Source of the DNA: Trichostrongylus colubriformis
Taxonomy: Eukaryota; Nematoda; Chromadorea; Rhabditida; Trichostrongylidae
Assembly (NCBI GenBank): GCA_963978905.1
Contig: OZ022259.1
Coordinates: 15,190,001-15,254,000, forward strand
Direction of reading: 5' to 3'
Length of the DNA stretch: 64,000 nucleotides
The translations under genes and the position numbers were made by a program. The notes under the pieces are model-generated. The model was not told the DNA's origin. It searched no databases and worked only from the letters and a program-made list of their open reading frames with translations. Below, piece after piece: positions 23,767 to 34,233 of this stretch; the stretch's first letter is position 1; each line of letters opens with the position of its first letter.

Positions 23767-24317
23767 AAGTAGTCAAACTGTTGCTAGGAAGCCTTCGCAT
23801 CACCACTGGCAAGCAAGAGTGCTATTACCTCATCAAGCGTTCCACCAAATAAGGCATTCCTTTGCACTTGCAATATTTTCCTTTTTCCAACTGCAGCCCC
23901 AAGCAAGTTTCCCCCAAAGCATCGTCAGGGGTATGGCAAAGGTGATAACGGCGAAGACGCGTTCTCTGTGGACGAACATTTCGCTCCACTGAGATGATCT
24001 ATGGCACAACTCCCATTGAAAAAGTGCGCCCCGGAGTCTGAATTACCATCCCGCAGCACTGCTAGTCATACTGCCTCGTAACGCTGGAGACTTCCTACGA
24101 CGGGGTGGAGGGGGCCAATCTGCATCTAACCTCTTGAGTCACAATGCAAGGGGACCAAAGGAAGGGGTTGGGGAGAAGGGGTTTTTGAGTTCCTGTTTCT
24201 CGGGTATTGGCTTCTTACACCATTCCTTAATTATTCTTACTGTAGTGACTCTCGACTTTGATAGTCCCGACCATTCCATAAAGAGACGGAAAAAGGAAAA
24301 TAAGAGGGAGAAAGAGG

Positions 24318-25170
24318 AAGAGGAGAAATAGAAATAGAAATAGAAAGAAAAAGAGAAAGAGAAAGAGAAAGAGAAAGAGGAAGAGAAAGAGAAAGAGAAA
24401 GAGAAAGAGAAAGAGAAAGAGAAAGAGAAAGAGAAAGAGAAAGAGAAAGAGAAAGAGAAAGAGAAAGAGAAAGAGAAAGAGAAAGAGAAAGAAAAAGAGA
24501 AAGAGAAAGAGGAGAAAGAGAAAGAGGAGAAAGAGAAAGAGGAGAAAGAGAAAGAGGAGAAAGAGAAAGAGGAGAAAGAGAAAGAGGAGAAAGAGAAAGA
24601 GGAGAAAGAGGAAGAGGAGAAAGGAAAGCGGAGAAGAAGAAAGAGGAGAAAGAGAAAGTGGAGAAAGAGAAAAAAGAAAAAGAAAAGGAAGAATGAAAAG
24701 GAAAATGTGAATGAAAAGGAAAGCGAGAAAGAATAATAAGAGAAAGAAAAAGAAAAGAGAAAAAGAAAGAAAAGGAAAAAAGGGAAAGTAATGGAGAAGA
24801 ATGAGAAGTAGCGGTAGAAGTAGAAGGTAAAAGAGAAAGGAGAGAAGGAAAAAGCGAGAAAGGAAGAATAAAAGAGAAAGGAGAGAAGGAAAAAGCGAGA
24901 AAGAAAGAAAGAGTGAGTAGTAGAAAAGATAGAGAAGAAGATGGAGAAGAGAAAAAAAAAATGAGAAAAAGCGAAAGAGTGAAAGGCATAAGGGAAAGAT
25001 AAAGGAAGAGGAAAAGAATGTGAAAGAGAAACTGAAAGAGAAAAGGGATAAGAAAGAGAGAGGAGGAGACGGAGAAATCGTGAAAGAGAAGAAGAAGTGG
25101 GAAACGAGATAGGGGAAAAGAGGAACGAGACAGCAGAAAAAACAAGGACAAAAAGAGGAGAAGTAGAAAA
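24318..25170 (+). repeat. Polypurine simple repeat, GAGAAA and longer units
   Basis: Some 850 bases are almost purely A and G on the plus strand. The left part is regular (GAGAAA)n; about 24508-24610 is built from a 15-base unit GAGGAGAAAGAGAAA; the right part is irregular. The long Ser/Leu/Phe frames on the other strand are products of this composition and are not genes. Confidence 0.97.
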
Positions 25171-25733
25171 AGGGAGAAAGCAACAAGGAAAAGGAAAGGT
25201 CGAAGCAAAGTTTGTCATACTATTTGCCTTTTATGCACGCCCTGCCCGATCTGAGAGAAAAATATGATGATTTCCTGAGTGCGTCATGTATAAGATCTTC
25301 TATGAAAACCATAAAACCAGATGAAGGTAACATGCTAGTTGAAAACCATGCAACGGGTCTCAAAAGTTGCATGGAAGCTGGGTAATCAAGGTGAAATTGC
25401 AATCACAAACAAGCACCTACTAAACCATTAGGAAAAAATTGTGGAAATTTGAAAAGGAAGTTTCAATCGTGTATCGCGATGATCTGTGATGTCCCTTTGC
25501 CAGAAAAGTGCAAGTAGCTGCGTTGTACAGTTTCCATTTTTACGACGAAAATCAATATTTTTGAAACTCTGTCCCTATATCACTACAAGGCCGTGACAGA
25601 GCATGCAGGCGGCTATTGCTCCAGCTAATGCTCACGTGGTGAGGGAGCGCTTTTTGGCGAATTAAGCAAAGTAATTTCGTGCATAAAATTTTGTACAGCC
25701 CAATCAAGTCGTCGATCTAACTTGCGCCAGATA

Positions 25734-26235
25734 CAGTAGCGCTCAAAAGTATTCGGTCAAACACTTTTTTTATCATAACTTTTTTCTACTTGACCAAATT
25801 TGACGAAATTTCAATATGTGGTGCCTGAACCTATTGTCAACATTTCCTTCTAGAGTGCCGCTTGACTCTTTTCATGGTTTTTTTTACAAGAATTCACTAC
25901 AAGGCCACAAAAAAGGAAAAAGGCTTGGTCAACAAAAACGGTTTTCTTTACAAAAACAAAACGAGCAAGCCTCAGAGAACATCAATATTTTGTAGAAAGA
26001 CCAACTTTTGATGGCAGCGGCACAGCGGGACGGCATGGATGGCACTCCAAAAACAAAAAATTGCATTTAACCACGTAACTTTTACACCCTTGAGCGCCAA
26101 AATAGTATATTTGGTAGGCAGTGTCTCCAAGTACAACATACTAAAATTTCTTTCAGATCGGTCCAATCGCAAAAAAGTTACAAGTGAAAAACCCAAATGA
26201 ACAACCATTTGGCCGAATACTTTTGAGCGCTACTG
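25734..26235. mobile_element. Tc1-type MITE with CAGTAGCGCTCAAAAGTATT ends
   Basis: A 502-bp element flanked by TA with inverted ends CAGTAGCGCTCAAAAGTATT and its exact inverse, typical of Tc1-like transposons. No transposase motifs are visible; the small internal frame at 25972-26208 is not recognisable. Confidence 0.9.
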
Positions 26236-26660
26236 TAGATGCCAGTGGCTTCGGTACAAAGGGTCAAATTACGAACTTATCATGACAAGGTGTATGTATG
26301 CCAAAAAGTAGGGTTTGTAGGTGTAGCCTCGACATTATTGAGTGCCATGCGCTCATAAGGCGAACATGCTTAATTACTTAATCCGCAATTTGTGCAATAG
26401 AATGGATTGACGGTTTCTGGTACATTTGTTTATGCTAATGCATAGTGCTGAGAAACTTTGGTTGTTCATGGGGCGGGGCCGATGAGTTAAGATGTTCAGT
26501 TTAGGATTTTAAAAGCAGCAAACGGAAGGAATCGATTGATTGATTGGCGAAGATGATTACAGAAGGGTTTCTCTGGCGGACGTAGCGTCCAGTGCACGTA
26601 ATCAGTGTCATATCGATCGAATCCACGTGTGTGGTCTGCCGCTCAGCGTAGCGCTTTGGT

Positions 26661-26840
26661 AAGCCTGCCTTCATACTCTGCGGTGACAAGGCGTGGCTGC
26701 GTTCACAGGCAGAGAGACAGGGTGGCACCGGGGGAGATGCAAAGGTAACGCAGGCAACGAGGCAGGGTGGCATGGGTGGAGACGCAGAGACACGCAGCCA
26801 TGCTCTGTCGCCGGCACCGCAGAGTATGAAGGCGACATAA
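26661..26840. mobile_element. Short MITE, family with TCATACTCTGCGGTG ends
   Basis: About 180 bp with arms containing AGGCGTGGCTGCGTTCACAG and its inverse. Related copies at 27377-27554, 34007-34182, 48600-48722 and 16697-16850. Confidence 0.78.
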
Positions 26841-27376
26841 GGGATAATAAGAGTGACCTCTGAGCGCGAATAGCGTCATTCTCCACTTTTTTGCACGACG
26901 AGCGCCCAAGGAAGCAGCCGTAACGATGAACTTGTAATCATGTGACAGTATGCATCTACCATACACGTTGCGCCCATGACCTTAACATATTATCGTAAGC
27001 GCTTCCGTTGATATCTTCGAGAAGTGCTATGATTATAACTGCTTCCATCCAGCCGAGAAAATCCTTTCTTGCCGAAATTGTACGGGTTCAAATCCAAGGT
27101 GTGATTGGAATTCGATCACAAAAGGGTGACGGCTGGCGGCACAATGACGGAGGTGTTTCTCAGACGGCATTATGCAGAAAAATCACGCATTTTCCGCTGC
27201 CATTCATAACAAACTTCTACATTTCAAAGAACAAGGTGTTTTGTACAAAATCGATGAAAAGAAACGAATTCTGAGGACGGGCATTGGCACAAATTCCTTT
27301 TCATAGTAATAAGCTATAATTGCAGGGCGCTCTGTTGGCAGATATTGGATGTTCATGGAGTCTGAACGTCTTAATA

Positions 27377-27554
27377 AGGTAGCGGTCATACTTTGCGGTG
27401 CCGGCAACGGGGCGTGGCTGCGTATCTCTGCGTCTCCACCTGTGCTACCCTGCCTCGTTGCTCACGTCATCTCTGCATCTTCCCTGTGCCACTCTCCCTC
27501 GCTGCCTGTGAACGCAGCCACGCCCTGCCGGCGGTTAGTATGACCGCGGCCTAA
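27377..27554. mobile_element. Short MITE, family with CGGTCATACTTTGCGGTGCC ends
   Basis: From AGCGGTCATACTTTGCGGTG to the inverse ending TATGACCGCGGCCTAA. The two arms carry TGCCTCGTTGC and CTCGCTGCCTG blocks. Confidence 0.8.
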
Positions 27555-28088
27555 GGATATGTGCTATTTTCAGACAAACGCGAAAAGCGTGACACGAAAT
27601 GGCTGCTCTACAGACACCGTTACGGGTAATTTGAACAGATTGTTGAATACTGGAATATGAAATAGACGGTCAAGCAGTGTAGTGGCAGAGAAAGTACCGA
27701 ATAAAATGGTCAAAAACATATAAACCTCCTTCTCACTCCTTGCCTTTCACCCCTCTGCATCACTAGCCGATGGCGGTAGATGCAGACGGACTAGGGGCTA
27801 AGTCAACCAGCAGTGTATATTGCCCCGCCCTCGCATCAACTTGCCCAACGGATGGGTGTCAGCGCTGCGTGACCGCGTCAAAGCGTGTTTTTCAATGGGA
27901 AATTCGCCACACTTCATCTCTTTCGAAATGGGATGTTCGTTCACGAAAAGCATATCTTTCTTCTCACCCTGGCGTGTCTTTGAAGGCGCTACAGAACAGA
28001 GGTTCAATGGTTGGCAAAGTGACACAGTATTGATCAGGCTGACCTTCCAATCTCTATACTGTTCTATTGCAATCGAGCCGTTATTGGC

Positions 28089-28330
28089 GGGTGGGGGTCA
28101 CGAGGTCGAATTTCCGCGCGGCCGCGCGCGACGAGCGGCAAGGCGGGTGCGAGTGCCAGTGGCAGGGCATGGCAGCCTTCATGCGAGGCAGTGTGGCATG
28201 AGTGGAAGCGCAGACGTGACGCAGTCACGCTCGGCCGTTTTCCCCACGGGCAATCGATACGGCGAGTCGTAGTGGTGGCGCCGCGAGTGCACCGCCGCGA
28301 AGCGGAAATTCGACCTCGTGACCCCCACCC
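28089..28330. mobile_element. MITE (Mutator-like), 9-bp duplication partly decayed
   Basis: 242 bp from GGGTGGGGGTCACGAGGTCG to CGACCTCGTGACCCCCACCC, a 20-bp perfect inverted end. The flanks GTTATTGGC and GTTATTGAT agree at 7 of 9 positions. Interior as in the 29.7-kb copy. Confidence 0.82.
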
Positions 28331-29725
28331 GTTATTGATCTCCTGGTTTACTGACAGCTGTACACTTTCCGAAATTTGAAGTTTTACAAAAGCGAAGTAG
28401 AAGCAATAAAGGTCAGTAGTTCGTCTGGTATAAAGAAAGCGGCGTAATAAGAGCCATGCCTATCGCTCAAGTTCAGAGATAGTCGCTGTTGTGAGTCAAA
28501 ACAATTCCGAGGTGGTGTTTCTTCTCGAAAACAAAAGAAAACCCAGCCGACGTCAGGCATTGTTTAGAGCCGACGACTCAGCAGCGCAGGTGCATAGTGA
28601 TTAGACGAATACCTATTCTTCGATTCATCCTACCGAAATTGCCCAGAAATAAGAAATGCTAACGCCAGCATGGCTCAGGTGCCGTCAGAGCAAAAAAAAA
28701 AGAGTGCCCCGGCACAATAAGATTTTGTAAAGACTGTCTCCAGGTCGTCCCATGTTGTACGCAGATGCTCTTTCTTATGCCAGCACGAGGACGATAGTGA
28801 AATATTTATTAGGGTACACATCAACCGTCTCGGTTTCTTCAGACAGCTAAAAATGGACCGAAATTTTTTGATTCGCAAAAATCCGACAGGCTTCGCCTCC
28901 CCTCTGTTCCCGGTGCCGGTGCTCGGACAATCGGGTAGTGAGCACTGTTCTCTGGTGGAATTTTGGAGAGACAACAGATCTTTAAGATTCCACCAGCGGA
29001 AGGAGGGAGAGGGGCTTTAGTCAGGGTTGGCCTTTCATACCTCCTGCTTTGCACATTCCCTGGTTACTTCGCTTCTACCCGGATTGGCCGTTGGCTCGAC
29101 CTCTCTAATTGCTTTCGCTTACGATTTTTCAGAACTTCTTCAGCACGCTCTATCGCCTAACTATAAATCGTGAAGTTTTGTTGGAGTTTTATAATGGCAC
29201 ATGTCATGTGCTGCACCTCAATCATAAGTAGGCACAGTTCCATTATGGAGCACCCTTACTACCGTACGTCCATTGTTCAGCTCCTGCGCCTCCACCGGTT
29301 CTCCTTCAGCAGCGTGCACATTCATCGCTTTGTCGCCGCTCCTTTCACATACCTTCTTCAACGCCTTGTGCAACCAAGTAACATTTACCTCTCAGTGTGG
29401 AACCTAGCCTTAATTCCGTTTATACCCAACCGGAAACCTGATACTTCCTCTCGAGGAACGCTGGACCCATCGGTTTGTGCTCCCGGGTCTAGAGCTCACA
29501 TATTGAGTAATACATGCGTAGGAACTGTGCCCTATGAATTTTTATATTATGTTCTCTTCTAATGTGCTAATATAAGAAAGACTTTGCACTGATATTTGTC
29601 ATGTGCTGAGTCGAAGACAGTCAGCTCAACCATTTAATCAAGGTCACCTCACAGGAAGATTAGAGGAAGGCGCAAAGGAAGGTGCGATGTGATCTTCCCC
29701 AATGAAATTCCAGACTAAATACCCA

Positions 29726-29965
29726 GGTTGTATGCAAATATGACAGCGAATCGCGTGGCCACCCGCGGGGAGCGGCGCGGCGGGTGCGTGTGCCAGTGGC
29801 AGGGCATGGCAGCCTTCAAGCGAGGCAGTGTGGCATGAGTGGAAGCGCAGACGTGACGCAGTCACGCTCGGCCGGCTCCCAAGGGCAATCGATACGGCGA
29901 GTCGTACTGGTGGCGCCGCGAGTGAAAAGCCGCGAAGCGATTCGTTGTCATATCTGCACACACCC
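29726..29965. mobile_element. MITE (Mutator-like) with perfect 9-bp target duplication
   Basis: A 240-bp element with inverted ends (TATGACAGCGAATCGCG and its complement GCGATTCGTTGTCATATC). Flanked on both sides by AAATACCCA (29717-29725 and 29966-29974), a perfect 9-bp repeat. The interior matches four further copies. Confidence 0.88.
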
Positions 29966-30091
29966 AAATACCCACACCCGCCGAGTAGTGTTCGCGCCCT
30001 TTTGCTGCATTTACGTTTCAGCTCTACGATGAGTCTCATCGACCCGTTGCTTTTTATAGGTGGGAACTGCTGTCGTGCACATCGTTGTCGC

Positions 30092-30588
30092 TTGAAGACA
30101 GCATTAGAGGTTAAGTATTTACAGGAAAATCTTCGAAAGAAGTCACTCACATGGAAACTAGGTGCCTAAGAAGCCTATTTATGGTAAATTCCCGCCGAAA
30201 AGCGCCCTCACGAGCTGTGGAAACGACCCAACGTTTAGCAGCTGACGCCTTCAGATGACAGACCCCGCCTCCCGGCGACGTTAATCCTGGTTGGCTACGG
30301 TGAGAGTGGCGAAGGAGATGCGGCAGGGGTAAAGGTATCGCGTATCGCGGCTGGCAACTATACGACTTGGCGAAATGTCAATGGAAAACTCGTCGGGACT
30401 ACCCGCCTTTTGACGGAAAGGCCGTCTGAGCCGAGAATCAACGGTGAAGGGGGCCTATTCCTCGAGTCCATTACCATCCCCTTCCGCCCTTCTTCATCAT
30501 CGTATTACTAAACCCCTCGATTTTCACGTTCCCTACAGTTTTCGCCATTGGTCCGAATTTTCCCTCACACTTTCATTGAAGCAATCTT
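30092..30588. mobile_element. MITE of the roughly 550-bp TTAA-end family, reversed
   Basis: It starts AGACAGCATTAGAGGTTAAG and continues GAAGTCACTCACATGGAAAC, the reverse of the family consensus, to about 30588 with TCCCTCACACTTTCATTG. Confidence 0.7.
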
Positions 30589-31088
30589 CACAAAAATTCC
30601 ATGCTTTTAATTTTCCTTTATCTCAAAGCAAAAATCGAAAAGCTGGACGAAGAGCAGCGCGTCTGAATTTCCGTCACACTCCCCGACATAACATTTGATC
30701 AGCCGTTGGCCTGCATCTGTGGCCGTCGCCCCTTTGCTTCTATAGGCCTTGTTGCCGCGCCCCCTCGGATGCCTCACCCCTTTTGCAATAACTTTGAGGA
30801 ACAATATCTAAGTTAGATTCTATGTGTGCTCATGAAACTTTGCATCCAACCCATAGTAACCAAATATATTACAAATGAAACATGTGGGCATTGATGACTA
30901 AAAGGCATTCATTTCGATTATGCATTCGCGGCATTCTTAGGTAGTGGTGACATTTGCATTTTTGCGGACTTATGGAATCGGCGGAAAAGGATTTGGTACG
31001 TATCAATGAGGAGAAGTGAGGAAATAGTGTTTCCGTGGAAAGGAGGAATGAGCGCCTTAGCGGTGTTGAAGAATCTTTTCTTTCAGTC

Positions 31089-31456
31089 GCCTCTACACTA
31101 TGGGGTGCCGGCGGCACGGCGTGACTGCGTCACATCTGTGCCTCCGCCCGTGCCACTCTGCCTCGGGTGTGTGCAGATATGACAGCGAATCGCGTGGCCC
31201 GCAGCGAGCGGCGCGGCGGATGCGAGTGCCAGTGGCAGGGCATCAGCCTTCAAGCAAGGCAGTGTGGCATGAGTGGAAGCGCAGACGTGACGCAGTTACG
31301 CTCGGCCGGCTCCCAAGGGCAATCGATACGGCGAGTCGTACTGGTGGCGCCGCGAGTGAAACGCCGCGAAGCGATTCGCCATATCTGCACGCACCCTCTG
31401 CCTCGCTGTCTGTGAACGTATCCACACCCTTCCGCTGCAGAGTACGAAAACGGTCT
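31089..31456. mobile_element. MITE of the CGGTCATACTTTGCGGTGCC type, split by a nested MITE
   Basis: The left half has GGTGCCGGCGGCACGGCGTG and the right half CACACCCTTCCGCTGCAGAG, the two inverted arms of the family seen intact at 34.0, 27.4 and 26.7 kb. Confidence 0.72.
31166..31396. mobile_element. MITE (Mutator-like) with perfect 9-bp target duplication, nested
   Basis: A 231-bp copy ending GCACGCACCC, flanked by TCTGCCTCG on both sides (31157-31165 and 31397-31405). It is inserted into a different MITE whose halves are at 31089-31165 and 31397-31456. Confidence 0.88.
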
Positions 31457-31494
31457 AATTCTCTTCTTGGTGGAGCCTGGTAATCGATACGTAC

Positions 31495-31632
31495 CCGATC
31501 TTTTTTGCATATTCCACCATTCCGTTTCCACGAAACACAATCCCGCGATTCTCCCAATCGATGATCATCTTTAACATTCGCGATTTCCTCCATTAAAACG
31601 CTGGTACAGATATCCAGAAGTTCCAACACTTT
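31495..31632 (-). other. Candidate minus-strand exon overlapping the open frame on the other strand
   Basis: 46 codons lie between a pyrimidine-rich acceptor ending CATCCAAG and a good donor GTACGT. The peptide contains LMEEIANVKDDHR and DCVSWKRNGG, with protein-like composition. All other genes I find in the window are on the minus strand, which slightly favours this reading over the plus-strand one. No family is recognised. Confidence 0.28.
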
Positions 31633-32074
31633 CTTGGATGAAATCCGTCGAAAACGACAAAAGTCGACACAGCAAGCCGACGCTCAAGTAAGGGATAACA
31701 TGGAGGCAGTTTTTGCATTTTCTCACTTCCCCAAAAGTCACCTTGTAGTGAAGATTCTAGCTCACGGTAATTCCTCTTTACAAAGATTTTGCAATTCGAG
31801 TGAACATTTGGTATGTATCAATCCAGTGTATCTGCGATTAACACGATCGCACAATCGCTGTTTCGCAAAGTATAACTACAGCCCCAGGGATATCCAATAC
31901 ATTAGCAATGTATTTAACAGTAGAACACCTCAAGAACATGCAGATGTCAGAGGCTTGCTGATTAAAAGAGTTACTTCCATGAGAAAAGAAACATTACGTC
32001 AAGAAAGTCCCAAATCAGGATTTTTTGTCTTCTATTCCATAGAATATTTATCACTCCGCAAGCTTTCCATGTGA
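31610..32074 (+). other. Long unexplained open frame, candidate plus-strand exon
   Basis: From a TGA near 31564 the plus strand stays open for about 170 codons to a stop at 32074, longer than expected by chance. A splice-like exon is visible within it: acceptor GGTACAG before 31610 and donor CAA-GTAAGG after 31687, exactly 26 codons in phase 0, containing FLDEIRRKRQKS. No homology is recognised and no neighbouring plus-strand exon was found. The overlapping minus strand also carries a splice-like exon, so at most one is real. Confidence 0.25.
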
Positions 32075-32371
32075 ACACAAGACGCAAACGTCAACGATGA
32101 TTGTTGAATCTTCTTTAGGCTGAGGTTACACATTGCGACTCGTGCGATCGTCCAAGTCGGACGACCTGGAAGATGCGCACGATCGCATAATCGCAAAATC
32201 GCAGACTGCGACGCATGCACGCGTGAGCCAATCAGCCTGGGTCGTAGCATCTTCCTGTGGTGCACGCGTAATTACTGCAGCGTAAATAAGCTGCCGCGAC
32301 CCACTGCCAATTGGATCGCGCGCGCATGCGTCGCGGTCTGCGATTATCCGCTCCGCGCAAATCGCGGGTAT

Positions 32372-32916
32372 AGGACTGCGTTCGTACCCAACTGAATGGG
32401 GTGTGTGTAGATATGGCAGCGAATCGCATCGCGGCGTCCCGCTCGCGGCGCCATCAGTACAAGCCGTTGGGAATTCCGCTCAAGACGCAATGGGCTGGTA
32501 CCGTGAGGGACCTTCAAAGAATGCAAGTTGAATGCTTCGGGAGTTCGCCTACCTTTAAAGGTCCCTTACGATACCAGCTCATTGTGTTGAGCGGATTTCC
32601 AAACGACTCGTACTTGTCGCGCTGCTCGCCGCGGGCGGTCGCGCGATTCGCTGTCATATCTGCACACACCCAAATGAATGAGGTTTTTGGCGCATCGGCG
32701 TATCGGCGATTCGGGATTTGGGGTTTTTGGCGATGTCACGTACCACCACGTCACTTCATTTGCATTGTGGCAAATAGCCAAAATCGTGGATGCGCCAGTC
32801 CGCCAATTCTCTCAAATCGCGGATGCGCCAATACTCTCATTTTCTAGATCGATACGTATACTCAACTTTACGATGATGCGCCAAAAATCCCATTCAGTTG
32901 GGTATGAACGCAGCCT
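32372..32916. mobile_element. MITE with ends CTGCGTTCRTACC, host of a nested MITE
   Basis: Inverted ends CTGCGTTCGTACCCAACTGA and, reversed, GCTGCGTTCATACCCAACTG. Without the nested copy it is about 265 bp. Same family as 33142-33536. Confidence 0.78.
32399..32669. mobile_element. MITE (Mutator-like) with 9-bp target duplication, nested
   Basis: A 271-bp copy from GGGTGTGTGTAGATATGGC to CATATCTGCACACACCC. The flanks AACTGAATG and AAATGAATG agree at 8 of 9 positions. It lies inside the MITE at 32372-32916. Confidence 0.83.
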
Positions 32917-33141
32917 AACCTCAGCCTTGAAGGCAGTGGCAGGAATGATTTGCGTTTACTAGTCATTCAGCCTTTGCCACAGGCCGGTAGACGCCGCGTT
33001 CATCGCGAAAGCCGACATGTCAAGCTCCACGTATTTCCAATCGATATTGCAGTGGTACGATACGATCAATATCATTATACTGTCGTGCTCATTACTCTGC
33101 CTCTCGGTCATTCTTCGGCAATATCGACTAGGGAATCATAA

Positions 33142-33536
33142 GGCTGCGTTCATACCAAATTGAATGAGAGTTTTGGCGCATTCGCGACATGCATGAGATA
33201 CGTATCGATCTAAAAAATGAGAGTATTGGCGCATCCGCGATCTGAAAGAATGGGCGGATCGGCGCATCAGCGATTTGAGGGAAATGGCGCATTCGCGTGA
33301 TGGATAAGATTCATATCGATTGAAAAAAGTGAGAGTATTGGCACATCCGCGATTTTGGATATTTGCCATAACAGATATTGATATGGAAAATCATGAAATG
33401 GAAAGAGGAGGAAAAGAAATCAACCGCATTTTGGCACGCACCGCGTTCAACAGAGTGACGTGGCTACGCCAAAAATCTCGAATCGCGGATGCGCCGATGC
33501 GTTAAAACTCTCATTCGATTTGGTATGAACGCAGAC
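33142..33536. mobile_element. MITE with ends CTGCGTTCATACCAAATTGA
   Basis: Inverted ends GGCTGCGTTCATACCAAATT and CGATTTGGTATGAACGCAG. The interior has several short repeats of a GGCGCATCCGCGAT-like block, which also occur in 32690-32850. Confidence 0.8.
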
Positions 33537-34006
33537 TAAAGAACGAGCTCTCCGCCGCTCAGCGGCGCGCTCCTCACTGATAAATTTCGTCATGGAGAGT
33601 TTCACCCCAAGGCCTTGTTTTTTATATGCATGGGTCACTTTAGCTTTCTCACTATTTGTATCACCTATATCACTGTATTTCACATATTGTGATGCCAAAA
33701 TCTCACAAAACTCACTTTGATTAAGCGACGGTGGTGACGGCATGCTATAGTCACAGCAGAAGTAGAAATGACTCAATTGCCCACGTGGAGAAATGCTTGC
33801 TCTATGATCTCGTACAGGAGTAAACATTGGAGTAAACAGCAAATCAGTCCATGGGCATGGGCTTTCCAAATATAGATGAACTGCTACAAAATCCTTTCCG
33901 TCTGGAGTACTAGCGTGTCGTATTTACAAGAGAGCCTTTTGAAGCCAACTGTGATCAGAATCTAGTCCAAGTCACTGGAACCTTGGGAACGATTGGTCCG
34001 TGCGGA

Positions 34007-34182
34007 AGGCCGCGGTCATACTCACCGCCGGCAGGGCGTGACTGCGTTCAAAGGAAGCGAGGGAGAGCGGACGAGGTAGGTGCAGAGATGACACAGACAA
34101 CGAGGCAGGGTGGCATAGACGGAGACGCAGAGATACGCAGCCACGCCCTGCCGCCGGCACCGCAGAGTACGATCGCGGCCGA
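34007..34182. mobile_element. Short MITE, family with GGCCGCGGTCATAC ends
   Basis: Ends AAGGCCGCGGTCATACTCAC and GAGTACGATCGCGGCCGA. The arms hold GGCAGGGCGTGACTGCGT and its inverse. Confidence 0.8.
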
Positions 34183-34233
34183 ACGGAAGTCAAAGTGACT
34201 GTTTGTTATAAGGCCCTCATAAACTTTTTATTA

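Larger units (their letters stand above)
26240..28080. other. Stretch without a recognisable gene
   Basis: Apart from the MITEs at 26661, 27377 and the decayed repeat at 27640-27960, I see only unassigned sequence. An 88-codon frame at 27008-27274 has no supporting splice sites or motif. Confidence 0.5.

Noticed and set aside
24139..25218. Very long Ser/Phe/Leu-rich open frames on the minus strand
   Set aside because: They are translations of the polypurine repeat in all three frames; all are equally open, and composition explains them.
27080..27100. GGGTTCAAATCC, a possible tRNA B-box
   Set aside because: No A-box at the right distance and no cloverleaf arms can be drawn.
28963..29160. Frame with QQIFKIPP, resembling a short segment of UNC-80 channel-complex proteins
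   Set aside because: Only eight residues agree, nothing beyond them matches, and the DNA lies in a self-complementary stretch, so it is most likely chance.
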